Under the pieces are notes generated by a model, which saw nothing but the letters and a program-made list of their open reading frames with translations, was not told the DNA's origin and ran no database searches. The translations under genes and the position numbers were made by a program. DNA of 27,839 bases from DATJPY01 sp035506135. GTDB taxonomy: Bacteria > Myxococcota_A > UBA9160 > PR03. Where the stretch lies: NCBI GenBank assembly GCA_035506135.1, contig DATJPY010000004.1:1-27839 (forward strand), written 5' to 3'. Shown here piece after piece: positions 1-7,511 of the stretch; within the stretch, counting starts at the first letter, position 1; each line of letters opens with the position of its first letter.

Positions 1-363
1 TTCGCGGGCAGCATGTACGTGGCTGGCGAGCAGACGGAGGTCGCGGTGCTGCGAACCTTCGACGCCGGGGGCGTGCCCCACGACACCAAGCTGTGGGTGG
101 TCGACGACGGCGGGACGGCGTGGGTGCGCGTCGCGCGGCCCGAGCGGCGCTGGCTCGCCCGGCTCGAGGCGCAGCCCCGCGTCGAGCTGACCCGCCACGG
201 CGTCACCCAGAGCTATCGCGCGATGCCGGTGCGCGACGCGGAGACACGCGCTCGCGTCGACCGGCTGATGGCGGAGAAGTACGGGCGCACCGACTGGTGG
301 TACGGAATCGTGGTTCGCACCGACCCGATCCCCGTGCGCCTCGATCCCGCGCCCGCGAGCTGA
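1..363 (+). CDS. Split-barrel (PNPOx/DUF2255-like) protein, 5'-truncated by the window
   Basis: The frame is open from base 1 (four codons precede the first ATG at 13), so the true start probably lies outside the window. The visible 116-120 residues contain a pattern typical of small flavin/deazaflavin-type split beta-barrel proteins: a strand ending in KLWVVDDGG, a stretch WVRVARPERRWLARL, then VELTRHGV and a C-terminal helix (ARVDRLMAEKYGRTDWW). The family match is from memory of DUF2255/nitroreductase-like proteins and is not certain. No catalytic residue can be named. The gene ends 57 bases before the TPR lipoprotein on the same strand. A function in redox cofactor binding is inference only. 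Confidence 0.6.
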   Translation, partial: FAGSMYVAGEQTEVAVLRTFDAGGVPHDTKLWVVDDGGTAWVRVARPERRWLARLEAQPRVELTRHGVTQSYRAMPVRDAETRARVDRLMAEKYGRTDWWYGIVVRTDPIPVRLDPAPAS

Positions 364-394
364 GATTCCGCTCCGTCCCCGTCCTCCTTGGTTG

Positions 395-400
395 TAGAAT
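395..400 (+). promoter_or_regulatory. -10-like hexamer before the TPR lipoprotein gene
   Basis: TAGAAT lies 20 bases before the ATG at 421 in a region that is otherwise nearly all G+C. A start of transcription about 7 bases downstream would leave a short leader carrying the Shine-Dalgarno GGGAGGGG. No convincing -35 element is seen. Confidence 0.4.
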
Positions 401-420
401 GGCCACGGGAGGGGACCCCG

Positions 421-2109
421 ATGCACCGATCCGGACGCGCCCTGTCCTGCGCCGCGCTCGCCGCTGCGAGCCTCGCCCTCGCGACGTGTCGGAGCGCCGA
501 GGCGCCGAGCGCGGCGCCCGCCGCCCACACCCCGAAGCTCTTCAGCGGCCTCGGCAAGATCCATCACCCGATCTCGACGAAGAACGCGATGGCGCAGCGC
601 TACTTCGACCAGGGCCTCGCGCTCGCCTACGGGTTCAACCACGAGGGCGCCATCGACTCGTTCCGCGAGGCCGCGCGCCTCGACCCGGACTGCGCGATCT
701 GCTGGTGGGGGATCGCGTGGGCCTCCGGCCCCAACATCAACGCGCCGATGGGCCCGGACGGCGCGCGGCAGGCCTGGGAGGCCGCGCAGCAGGCGAAGCG
801 GCTCGCCGCGCACGCGAGCCCCGAGGAGCGCGAGCTCATCGAGGCGATCCAGCTCCGCTACACGGCAGGCTTCGAGAAGTCGGCGGGCGCGGGCGGCTCG
901 CCCGGCCGGCTCGCGCAGGACCGCGCCTTCGCCGACGCGATGCGCCAGGTCGCCTCGAAGCACCCGCAGGACGTGGACGCCGTCACGATCTTCGCCGAGT
1001 CGCTGATGGATCTCTCGCCCTGGAACTACTGGCACGACGACGGCTCGCCGCGCGAGCTCACCCCCGAGGCGCAGGCCGCGCTCGAGCGCGCGCTCGCGCT
1101 CGATCCCGATCACATCGGCGCGCTCCACTACACGATCCACATCTACGAGCGCTTCGAGCCGGAGAAGGCCGAGGCCGCCGCCGACCGCCTCGAGGTCCTG
1201 GCGCCCGACGCCGGCCATCTGGTGCACATGCCGGCGCACATCTACTACCGGGTCGGGCGCTACAAGGACTCCGCCGACGTGAACGAGGCCGCCGCCGCGT
1301 CCGACGTCGCCTACTTCTCCTGGTGTCGCGCGCCGGCCGCCTACGCGGCGCTCTACTACACGCACAACCTCCACTTCCTGTGGGCGTCCGCGATGATCGA
1401 GGGCCGGAGCGACGCGGCGCTTACGGCGGCCCGCCGCATCGTGGCGCAGGTGCCGACCGATCAGCTCTCGACCTTCCCGTTCCTCGAGGACTTCCTGGTG
1501 ACGCCCTACTACACGCTGGTCCGCTTCGGGAGGTGGGACGCGATGCTGGGCGAGCCGCAGCCGCCCGCCGACCAGAGGTTCCGGACGGCGATCTGGCACT
1601 ACGGGCGCGGCCTTGCCTACATGCGGAAGGGACGGTCGGCCGAGGCGAAGGTCGAGTACGAGGCGCTCGCCCGCATCGCGGCCGATCCCGCGGTGGCCGG
1701 CCTCGGCTATGACACCTCGGGCGGCACCGCGGGCCAGCGCCTCCTCGTGGCGCAGCACCACCTGGCCGGCGAGATGGCCGCCGCGCGCGACGACCCGAGG
1801 ACCGCCGTGGTGGAGCTCGAGGAGGCCGTGCGCATCCAGGACTCGATGCCCTACAGCGAGCCGCCCGCATTCTATTTTCCGGTGCGACAGGCCCTCGGTG
1901 CCGTGCTCGTCGACACCGGCCAGGCGGCGAAGGCCGAGGTCGTCTACCGCGAGGACCTGCGGCGCTACCCCAAGAACGGCTGGTCGCTGTACGGGCTCTC
2001 GAAGAGCCTCTCCGCACAGGGCAAGGGCGCCGAGGCGCACTATGCCGCCACCGGCTACCAGAACGCCTTCGCCCGCGCCGACGTGACGCTCGCCGAGTCG
2101 AGGTTCTAG
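421..2109 (+). CDS. Tetratricopeptide-repeat lipoprotein
   Basis: This 562-residue protein begins with a cationic, then hydrophobic signal segment ending in LALATC (Cys23). That is a lipobox-like site, although Thr at -1 is not ideal, so lipidation is likely but not sure. The mature part is a TPR solenoid. An early repeat reads AQRYFDQGLALAYGFNHEGA followed by DSFREAARLDPDCAICWWG, the middle has EAQAALERALALDPDHIGALHY, and the last repeats lie near residues 495-545 (VYREDLRRYPKNGWSLYGLS). A conserved HMPAHIYYRVGRY segment sits mid-protein. Such repeats bind partner proteins; no enzymatic domain is seen. ATG 421 was chosen over an upstream TTG (388) because GGGAGGGG lies at good spacing before it. 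The gene stands alone, with a hairpin right after its stop codon. Partner and pathway are unknown. Confidence 0.85.
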   Translation: MHRSGRALSCAALAAASLALATCRSAEAPSAAPAAHTPKLFSGLGKIHHPISTKNAMAQRYFDQGLALAYGFNHEGAIDSFREAARLDPDCAICWWGIAWASGPNINAPMGPDGARQAWEAAQQAKRLAAHASPEERELIEAIQLRYTAGFEKSAGAGGSPGRLAQDRAFADAMRQVASKHPQDVDAVTIFAESLMDLSPWNYWHDDGSPRELTPEAQAALERALALDPDHIGALHYTIHIYERFEPEKAEAAADRLEVLAPDAGHLVHMPAHIYYRVGRYKDSADVNEAAAASDVAYFSWCRAPAAYAALYYTHNLHFLWASAMIEGRSDAALTAARRIVAQVPTDQLSTFPFLEDFLVTPYYTLVRFGRWDAMLGEPQPPADQRFRTAIWHYGRGLAYMRKGRSAEAKVEYEALARIAADPAVAGLGYDTSGGTAGQRLLVAQHHLAGEMAAARDDPRTAVVELEEAVRIQDSMPYSEPPAFYFPVRQALGAVLVDTGQAAKAEVVYREDLRRYPKNGWSLYGLSKSLSAQGKGAEAHYAATGYQNAFARADVTLAESRF

Positions 2110-2131
2110 CGTCCTCCAACTCGAGGGGACG
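2110..2131 (+). terminator. Hairpin directly after the TPR gene
   Basis: Bases 2110-2116 can pair with 2125-2131 (7 pairs including one G-T), leaving an 8-base loop. The hairpin starts at the first base after the TAG stop. There is no T-run behind it, so it is at best a weak or factor-assisted terminator. Confidence 0.35.
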
Positions 2132-2156
2132 TAACCTTCGAGGTCTCTCGTCCGTC
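2131..2156 (+). promoter_or_regulatory. Possible ECF-type promoter of the first sigma gene
   Basis: GTAAC at 2131-2135 is followed after 17 bases by CGTC at 2153-2156. This resembles the -35 (AAC-containing) and -10 (CGTC) elements of many ECF-dependent promoters, which often drive their own sigma gene. Transcription would begin near 2163 and favours translation from ATG 2185. The motifs are short, and the -35 is not the TGTCACA reported for ECF41, so the call is tentative. Confidence 0.25.
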
Positions 2157-2184
2157 ATGGATGACGAAGAGGAGGGCCTTGGGC

Positions 2185-3213
2185 ATGGGCGGCGAGCTCG
2201 AGATCCCGGACGCGCTCCGCGACGAGCTGCGTGGCGCCTGGCATCGCTACATCGATCTCCTGGTGCCGCTGCGACCGGCGCTGCACGGGTACTGCCGCCG
2301 GCTAACCGGCACCCTGTGGGACGCGGAGGACCTCGTGCAGGATACGCTTCTGCGCGCCTTCGCAACGCTCGGCAGCATCCACCACCAGGTCCGCAACCCG
2401 CGCGCGTACCTGCTGCGCACCGCGACCCACCTCTGGATCGACACGCTGCGGCGTAGGAACACCGAGGCCGCGGCGCTGGCGCGCGAGGCCATCGTGCCTC
2501 TCGGCGACCCGGCGCCCGCCGGCGCCGTGCGCGATGCCGGCGCCACCCTGCTCCAGATGCTTGCTCCGCAAGAGCGCGCGGCGGTCGTGCTCAAGGACGC
2601 CTTCGAGATGAGCCTCGAGGAGATCGCCGACGTGCTCGCCACGACCCCCGGGGCCGTGAAGTCGGCGCTCCACCGCGGCCGCTCGCGGCTCGGCGCGCTC
2701 GAGCAGGACGCGACGGCACGCCGGCCGGTGCCGTCGACGGCGCTGGTGGACCGCTTCGTGGCCGCCTTCAATGCCTCGGACCTGCCGGGGCTCCTCGCGC
2801 TGATGCTCGACACCGGCTCGGTCGAGAACGTCGGCTGCGGCGTCGAGCTCGGTCCCGGCTTCGACCGCGCGGACGGCTGGTTCCAGAAGGCCGTGTACGG
2901 CCACTCGGAGTGGCCGGCCGAGTTCCGATACGAGTCGAGCCGGCTCGAGCGCGCGCTCTACCGGGACGAGCCGCTGATGCTGGGCCTGGTGACGCGCCGA
3001 GGGCGCATGGCGCTCGAGCAGGTGCTGCGGATCGACGAGCGCGACGGCAGGATCGCGCGGCTGCGCGGGTACGCCTTCTGCCCCGAGACGATGCGCGAGA
3101 TCGCGGCGGCGCTCGGTCTGCGCGTCCGAACCGGCCTCTACCGCTATCCGACCCCCGAGCCCGGCAAGGTCTGGGCTGTCGATCCGGGCGCTCCTCGTTC
3201 GACTAAGGACTGA
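2185..3213 (+). CDS. ECF sigma factor with SnoaL/NTF2-like C-terminal domain
   Basis: This 342-residue extracytoplasmic-function sigma factor has three parts. Region 2 (about residues 20-90) contains DAEDLVQDTLLRAFATLGSI and PRAYLLRTATHLWIDTLRRR. Region 4 (about 115-170) has LAPQERAAVVLKDAFEMSLE followed by a helix-turn-helix ending AVKSALHRGRSRL. The C-terminal domain of about 150 residues begins VDRFVAAFNASDLPGLLALM and looks like the SnoaL/NTF2 fold of SigJ/ECF41-like sigmas. In such sigmas this domain replaces a separate anti-sigma and modulates activity. ATG 2185 is preferred over ATG 2161, because AGGAGG (2170-2175) stands 9 bases before it. The next gene, 21 bases downstream, is a double YCII protein, a typical partner of these sigmas. 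The exact ECF group was not determined, and the ECF41 signature motif was not recognised. Confidence 0.9.
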   Translation: MGGELEIPDALRDELRGAWHRYIDLLVPLRPALHGYCRRLTGTLWDAEDLVQDTLLRAFATLGSIHHQVRNPRAYLLRTATHLWIDTLRRRNTEAAALAREAIVPLGDPAPAGAVRDAGATLLQMLAPQERAAVVLKDAFEMSLEEIADVLATTPGAVKSALHRGRSRLGALEQDATARRPVPSTALVDRFVAAFNASDLPGLLALMLDTGSVENVGCGVELGPGFDRADGWFQKAVYGHSEWPAEFRYESSRLERALYRDEPLMLGLVTRRGRMALEQVLRIDERDGRIARLRGYAFCPETMREIAAALGLRVRTGLYRYPTPEPGKVWAVDPGAPRSTKD

Positions 3214-3219
3214 ACCACC

Positions 3220-3227
3220 GGAGGAGG
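3220..3227 (+). promoter_or_regulatory. Strong Shine-Dalgarno for the YCII gene
   Basis: GGAGGAGG lies 7 bases before the GTG at 3235 and fixes this non-ATG start. Confidence 0.7.
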
Positions 3228-3234
3228 AAAGGCC

Positions 3235-3954
3235 GTGGAGTTCATGTTCCTGATCGTGGACCGAAAGGGCGTCCGGACCGGCGAGCCGGTCACGATGGCC
3301 GAGATGGGACGTTACGCGGAGTCGCTGGCTCAGGAAGGCAAGATCCGCGGCGGTGCGCCGCTCCATCCCGAGGCGGCCGGCGTCCGCGTCGAGGTGCGCG
3401 ATGGCCGGACGATCGTCACGGATGGTCCGTTCGCCGAGAGCAAGGAGGCTGTCGCCGGCTCCTTCATCATCGAGGCGGTCGACCGTGCCGAGGCCATCGA
3501 GATCGCCAAGCGCTGCCCGCACGCGCGCGCCGGCATCGTGGAGGTGCGCGCGCTCCCGGATCGCGACGTCGTGAAGGCAGGCCACACCACCGCCGCCCGC
3601 TTCGAGCGGCAGCCGACCCAGTTCATGCTCCTGCTTCGCTCCGAGCCGGGCGAGAGCGACCCCGACGGCTCGAAGTACCGCGAGATGATCGCTTACGACG
3701 TGGTGCTGAAGCGCGAGGGCAGCTACGTCGAGAGCTCGCAGCTCGCCCGTGACGGTGCGGCGCGGGTCGAGGCGCCCGACGGCAAGCCGGTCGTCACCGA
3801 CGGCCCGTTCGCGGAGACCAAGGAGGTCGCCGGCGGGTACTACGTGGTCGAGGCCGCGGACCGCGCGCGGGCGGTCGGCATCGCCGAGCGCTGCCCGGCC
3901 GCGCGCTGGGGCAGCGTCGAGGTGCGCGAGGTGATGAAGATCGGCCCGGCCTGA
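3235..3954 (+). CDS. Tandem-duplicated YCII-related (DGPF) protein
   Basis: This 239-residue protein consists of two YCII/DGPF domains in one chain. The first, about residues 1-107, carries VTDGPFAESKEAVAGSFIIE. The second, about 123-239, carries VTDGPFAETKEVAGGYYVVE. Both end with the matching R-A-x-x-I-A-x-R-C-P-x-A-R pattern before the last strand. YCII domains are small ferredoxin-like folds; DGPF proteins are usually single-domain (about 110-140 residues) and are encoded beside ECF42-type sigmas, and their biochemical role is not settled. Here the two copies are fused and sit between two different ECF sigma genes (21 bases after one, 6 before the next), so the three genes are very probably co-transcribed. 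A role as a sensing or accessory module of the sigma factors is inferred from context only. Confidence 0.9.
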   Translation: MEFMFLIVDRKGVRTGEPVTMAEMGRYAESLAQEGKIRGGAPLHPEAAGVRVEVRDGRTIVTDGPFAESKEAVAGSFIIEAVDRAEAIEIAKRCPHARAGIVEVRALPDRDVVKAGHTTAARFERQPTQFMLLLRSEPGESDPDGSKYREMIAYDVVLKREGSYVESSQLARDGAARVEAPDGKPVVTDGPFAETKEVAGGYYVVEAADRARAVGIAERCPAARWGSVEVREVMKIGPA

Positions 3955-3960
3955 AGCGGA

Positions 3961-5250
3961 GTGCTCCGATGCGCTACATGCTCCCCGGTAGCCACGAGGA
4001 GCCGACGCGCGGAGATCGAGCGCTTCTATCGCGACGAGTTCGGGCGGGTGCTCGCCACCGTGATCCGGCTGGTCGGCGACTTCCAGGTCGCCGAGGAGGC
4101 GGTCCAGGACGCGTTCGCCATCGCGCTCGAGCGCTGGCCGCGCGACGGCACGCCGAGCAACCCGCGCGCCTGGATCGTCTCGACCGCCCGCCACAAGGCC
4201 ATCGACGCGCTGCGGCGCAGCGGGCGCCTCGAGGCGATCCGGGGCGAGCTCGGCCGCACGTCGGAGCCGGCCATGACGCCCGATCCCTCCGATCCCAGCG
4301 ACTCGGCGATCCCCGACGAGCGCCTGCGCCTCATCTTCACTTGCTGCCATCCGGCGATCGCGCTCGAGGCGCAGGTGGCGCTGGCGCTGCGAACACTGTG
4401 CGGGCTCTCGACCGAGGAGATCGCGCACGCCTTCCTGCTGGCGACGCCGACGCTCGCGCAGCGGCTGGTGCGCGCCAAACGCAGGATCGCCGAGGCGCGC
4501 ATCCCCTACGAGGTCCCGCCGCCGGAGCTCCTGCCCGAGCGCCTCGAAGCGGCGATGGCGGTCATCTACCTCGTCTTCAACGAGGGCTACGCGGCGAGCG
4601 CGGGCGACGCACTGGTCCGCACCGATCTGTGTCGAGAGGCGATCCGGCTCGGGCGCCTCCTCGCCGAGCAGATGCCCGGCGCGAGCGAGCCGCGCGGGCT
4701 CCTCGCGCTGATGCTGCTCCATGACGCGCGCCGCACGGCGCGCACGACCGCCGCCGGCGACCTTGTGCTGCTCGAGGACCAGGACCGCGGGCTCTGGGAT
4801 GCGGCGCAGATCGCGGAGGGGCTCGCGCTCGCCGCCGATGCGCTGGCCGCGCCCGCGCCCGGTCCGTACGCGCTCCAGGCCGGGATCGCGGCGGAGCACG
4901 CGCGCGCGCGGCGCGCCGCCGACACCGACTGGCGCGCCATCGCGCGCTACTACGCGGCGCTCGCCCGGGCGCGCCCCTCGCCGGTCGTCGAGCTCAACCG
5001 CGCGGTGGCCGTCGCGATGGCCGACGGGCCCGCCGCGGGCCTCGCGCTGGTGGCCGAGCTCGAGCGCGGCGGTGAGCTCGCGGGCTACCACCTCTTCTGG
5101 GCGACGCAGGCGGACCTGCTGCGCCGCCTCGGACGCTTCGACGAAGCCGCGCGCGCGTATCGCCGCGCGCTCGAGCGCGTCGGCACGGGGCCCGAGCGCC
5201 GCTTCCTCGAGCAGCGGCTCGCGGAGGCGGAGGCGCGCTCGGAGCGCTGA
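3961..5250 (+). CDS. ECF42-type sigma factor with TPR/DUF6596 C-terminal extension
   Basis: This 429-residue protein has sigma region 2 at about residues 15-90 (VAEEAVQDAFAIALERWP, then PRAWIVSTARHKAIDALRRS). Region 4 is at about 115-175 (EAQVALALRTLCGLSTEEIA and TLAQRLVRAKRRIAEARIP). The long C-terminal extension carries the hallmark LPERLEAAMAVIYLVFNEGY and ends in TPR-like helices (VVELNRAVAVAMADGPAAGL, then FDEAARAYRRALERVG). This is the layout of ECF42 sigmas, where the C-terminal TPR region is needed for activity and the neighbour is a DGPF protein, as here. The start is doubtful. In-frame GTG 3961 has no spacer from the preceding AGCGGA, while ATG 3969 has ideal spacing but lies in another frame. 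The first roughly 16 residues are therefore uncertain. Confidence 0.88.
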   Translation: MLRCATCSPVATRSRRAEIERFYRDEFGRVLATVIRLVGDFQVAEEAVQDAFAIALERWPRDGTPSNPRAWIVSTARHKAIDALRRSGRLEAIRGELGRTSEPAMTPDPSDPSDSAIPDERLRLIFTCCHPAIALEAQVALALRTLCGLSTEEIAHAFLLATPTLAQRLVRAKRRIAEARIPYEVPPPELLPERLEAAMAVIYLVFNEGYAASAGDALVRTDLCREAIRLGRLLAEQMPGASEPRGLLALMLLHDARRTARTTAAGDLVLLEDQDRGLWDAAQIAEGLALAADALAAPAPGPYALQAGIAAEHARARRAADTDWRAIARYYAALARARPSPVVELNRAVAVAMADGPAAGLALVAELERGGELAGYHLFWATQADLLRRLGRFDEAARAYRRALERVGTGPERRFLEQRLAEAEARSER

Positions 5251-5278
5251 TCGCTTCGCCTTCCGCCGGCGGGTCGCC

Positions 5279-5284
5279 TAGCTT
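5279..5284 (+). promoter_or_regulatory. -10-like TAGCTT giving a probable leaderless start
   Basis: TAGCTT ends 6 bases before the GTG at 5291, so transcription would start at or next to the start codon. There is no Shine-Dalgarno. TTCGCC lies 18 bases further upstream (5255-5260). The same TTCGss-18 bases-TAGCTT layout precedes the dehydratase gene at 6527. Confidence 0.45.
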
Positions 5285-5290
5285 GTCGGC

Positions 5291-6514
5291 GTGCGCGTTC
5301 GGACGCTCCAGCACGTTCCGTTCGAGGGCCTCGCGGCGCTCGAGCCGGCGCTGCGCGCAGCCGGACACGAGATCGCGACGACGCGCCTCTTCGCCGGTGA
5401 GCCGCTGCCTCGCGTCGAGTCGTTCGACTGGCTCGTCGTGCTCGGCGGACCGATGAGCGTGCACGACGAGTCGGTCCACGGCTGGCTCGCGCCCGAGAAG
5501 GATCTCCTGCGCCGCGCGATCGAGAAGGAGCGCCGCGTGCTCGGGATCTGCCTCGGCGCGCAGCTTCTCGCCGAGGTGCTCGGCGGCTCGGTGCGCCCGA
5601 ACCGCGAGCGCGAGATCGGCTGGTTCCCGGTCGAGCGGGTGCCGAGCGCCGAGGCCTCGCCCTTCGGGCGCGCGCTGCCGTCGAGCGCGCTCGCCTTCCA
5701 CTGGCACGGCGAGACCTTCGATCTGCCGCGCGGCGCGCTGCAGATCGCGCGCAGCGAGGCGTGCGAGAACCAGGCGTTTGCCTGGGGCGACCGCGTGCTC
5801 GCCCTCCAGTTCCATCTCGAGACCACGCGCGCTGCGGCCGAGTCGCTGATCGAGCACTGTCGCGACGAGCTCGTGCCCGGCGGCCGCTTCGTCGCCTCTC
5901 CCGAGTCGATGCTGGCCGACGACGCGCGCTTCGAGCGCATGCGCCCGGTCCTCGCGCGGCTCCTGTCCGTGTTCGAGGGGAGCGCGCCGCGCCTCGCGAC
6001 GGCGCGGCTCTCGCTGCGTCCCGCCGAGGCCGCCGACGTGGACGCGCTGCACGCGCTCTGGACCGACGCCGAGGTGCGTCGCTACCTTTGGGACGACCGC
6101 GTGATCGACCGCTCGCTCGCGGCGGAGGTGGTCGAGGCGAGCCGCGCGAGCTTCGCCGAGCAGGGGATCGGGCAGTGGGTGGTCGAGCCGGCCGGCGGCG
6201 GCGGGCTCCTCGGCTGCGCGGGCCTGCGCGCGGTCGAGGGTGCGGACGAGGTCGAGCTCCTCTACGCGCTCCATCCCTCGCACTGGGGGCGGGGCTACGC
6301 CGTCGAGGCGTCGCGGGCGGTGCTCGCGCACGGCTTCGAGGCGGCCGGGCTCCCGCGCATCGAGGGCCGCACCGACACACCCAACCGCGCGTCGGCGCGC
6401 GTGCTCGAGCGTCTCGGCATGCGCTTCGAGGGCGAGCGGCCGGTGGCCGGGCGCCCGACGCTCCACTACGCGATCACGCGCGCCGAGTTCGGGGCGCATC
6501 GCGCTCCGCGCTAG
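5291..6514 (+). CDS. Glutamine amidotransferase-GNAT acetyltransferase fusion
   Basis: This 407-residue protein has two domains. Residues 1-230 are a class I glutamine amidotransferase: VVLGGPMSVHDE, the nucleophile elbow LGICLGAQ with Cys87, and the His175/Glu177 pair in LALQFHLE. The full Cys-His-Glu triad is thus present. Residues about 235-405 are a GNAT N-acetyltransferase of the RimJ/RimL type: LATARLSLRPAEAADV at its start, HPSHWGRGYAVEASRAV as the acetyl-CoA loop, and TPNRASARVLERLGMRFEG near the end. Stand-alone amidotransferases of this type are about 230-240 residues, so this is a complete protein fused to a complete acetyltransferase. Substrates are unknown. A possible reading is ammonia release or glutamyl hydrolysis coupled to acetylation of the same small molecule. 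The GTG start has no Shine-Dalgarno and looks leaderless. The next gene follows after 12 bases. Confidence 0.88.
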   Translation: MRVRTLQHVPFEGLAALEPALRAAGHEIATTRLFAGEPLPRVESFDWLVVLGGPMSVHDESVHGWLAPEKDLLRRAIEKERRVLGICLGAQLLAEVLGGSVRPNREREIGWFPVERVPSAEASPFGRALPSSALAFHWHGETFDLPRGALQIARSEACENQAFAWGDRVLALQFHLETTRAAAESLIEHCRDELVPGGRFVASPESMLADDARFERMRPVLARLLSVFEGSAPRLATARLSLRPAEAADVDALHALWTDAEVRRYLWDDRVIDRSLAAEVVEASRASFAEQGIGQWVVEPAGGGGLLGCAGLRAVEGADEVELLYALHPSHWGRGYAVEASRAVLAHGFEAAGLPRIEGRTDTPNRASARVLERLGMRFEGERPVAGRPTLHYAITRAEFGAHRAPR

Positions 6515-6517
6515 CTT
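6512..6517 (+). promoter_or_regulatory. -10-like TAGCTT overlapping the preceding stop
   Basis: TAGCTT includes the TAG stop of the fusion gene and ends 9 bases before ATG 6527. TTCGGG lies 18 bases upstream (6488-6493). With no Shine-Dalgarno present, a leaderless or nearly leaderless transcript is likely. Confidence 0.4.
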
Positions 6518-6526
6518 CGTTGCCCC

Positions 6527-7483
6527 ATGACCCGCTATGCCGCCGATCTCGCGGCCGTGCGCGAGGCCGCCGCCCGCATCGCGCCCCACGCGCACCGCAC
6601 GCCGATCGCAACGTGCGCGGCGCTCGACGCGCTCGCTGGTCGCGCGCTCTTCTTCAAGTGTGAGCAGCTCCAGAAGGTCGGCGCCTTCAAGTTCCGCGGC
6701 GCCTGCAACGCGGTGATGAAGCTCGCGGACGCCGACGCCGCGCGCGGCGTGGCGACGCACAGCTCGGGCAACCATGCGCAGGCGCTCGCGCTCGCGGCGC
6801 GGCTGCGGGGCATCGCTGCGCACGTCGTGATGCCGGACGACGCGGCCGCCGTGAAGCGCCGCGCGGTCCTGGGCTACGGAGCGCGGATCGTCGGCTGCGG
6901 GCCGACGATCGCGGATCGCGAAACGACGCTCGCGCGCGTGGTCGCCGAGACCGGAGCCGTCGTGGTCCACCCTTACGACCACGCGGACGTGATCGCGGGG
7001 CAGGGGACCGTCGCGCTCGAGCTGCTCGAGCAGGCCGGGCCGCTCGACGCGATCGTGGCGCCGGTCGGCGGCGGCGGCCTGGTCGCGGGCGTCGCGATCG
7101 CGGCCACCGAGATCGATCCGCGCGTGCGGGTCTTCGCGGCCGAGCCGCTCGCCCTCGACGACGCCGCGCGCTCGAAGCGCGCGGGCGAGCGCCTGCCGCC
7201 GACGGGAGCACCGAGCCTCGCCGACGGGCTCCTGACCGGCCTCGGCGAGCGCACCTGGCCCGTCCTGCGCGACCGCGTGGAGGCGGTGATCACCGTCCCC
7301 GAGGACGCCATCGCGGCGGCGATGCGGCTCGCGTGGGAGCGCGCCAAGCTGCTGATCGAGCCGAGCGCGGCGGTGGCGCTGGCCGCCGTGCTCTCGGACG
7401 AGTTTCGCGCGCGGCCCGGGCTCGCGCGCGTCGGCGTCGTGCTCACCGGCGGGAACGTCGACCTGGATCGCCTGCCGTGGTGA
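6527..7483 (+). CDS. Threonine dehydratase / serine racemase-like PLP enzyme
   Basis: This 318-residue fold-type II PLP enzyme has the Schiff-base lysine at Lys55 in VGAFKFRGACNAV. The substrate loop is HSSGNHAQALALAARL, followed by VMPDDAAAVKRRAVLGYGAR, and the phosphate-binding glycine loop is VGGGGLVAGVAIA. Length and motifs match serine racemase or catabolic threonine dehydratase. The C-terminal ACT-like regulatory domain of biosynthetic IlvA is absent, so feedback control by isoleucine is not expected. The reaction would be deamination of L-threonine/L-serine to 2-oxo acids, or serine racemisation; the sequence alone does not decide. The ATG has no Shine-Dalgarno and follows the amidotransferase-GNAT gene by 12 bases, behind its own -10-like element. 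Confidence 0.9.
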   Translation: MTRYAADLAAVREAAARIAPHAHRTPIATCAALDALAGRALFFKCEQLQKVGAFKFRGACNAVMKLADADAARGVATHSSGNHAQALALAARLRGIAAHVVMPDDAAAVKRRAVLGYGARIVGCGPTIADRETTLARVVAETGAVVVHPYDHADVIAGQGTVALELLEQAGPLDAIVAPVGGGGLVAGVAIAATEIDPRVRVFAAEPLALDDAARSKRAGERLPPTGAPSLADGLLTGLGERTWPVLRDRVEAVITVPEDAIAAAMRLAWERAKLLIEPSAAVALAAVLSDEFRARPGLARVGVVLTGGNVDLDRLPW

Positions 7484-7489
7484 TACCCT
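7484..7489 (+). promoter_or_regulatory. -10-like TACCCT before the amidase gene
   Basis: TACCCT overlaps the end of the preceding gene's stop region and lies 22 bases before ATG 7512, leaving room for the strong AAGGAGG Shine-Dalgarno. It is a short motif with no clear -35. Confidence 0.25.
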
Positions 7490-7511
7490 GTGCGCAGCGA
7501 AGGAGGCCCCG

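Noticed and set aside
2157..2456. Small gene starting at ATG 2157
   Set aside because: It lies entirely in another frame of the ECF sigma gene, has no Shine-Dalgarno and its translation is low complexity.
5263..5272. CCGCCGGCGG palindrome as terminator after the ECF42-type sigma
   Set aside because: It is a 10-base perfect palindrome with no loop, expected by chance in such GC-rich DNA.
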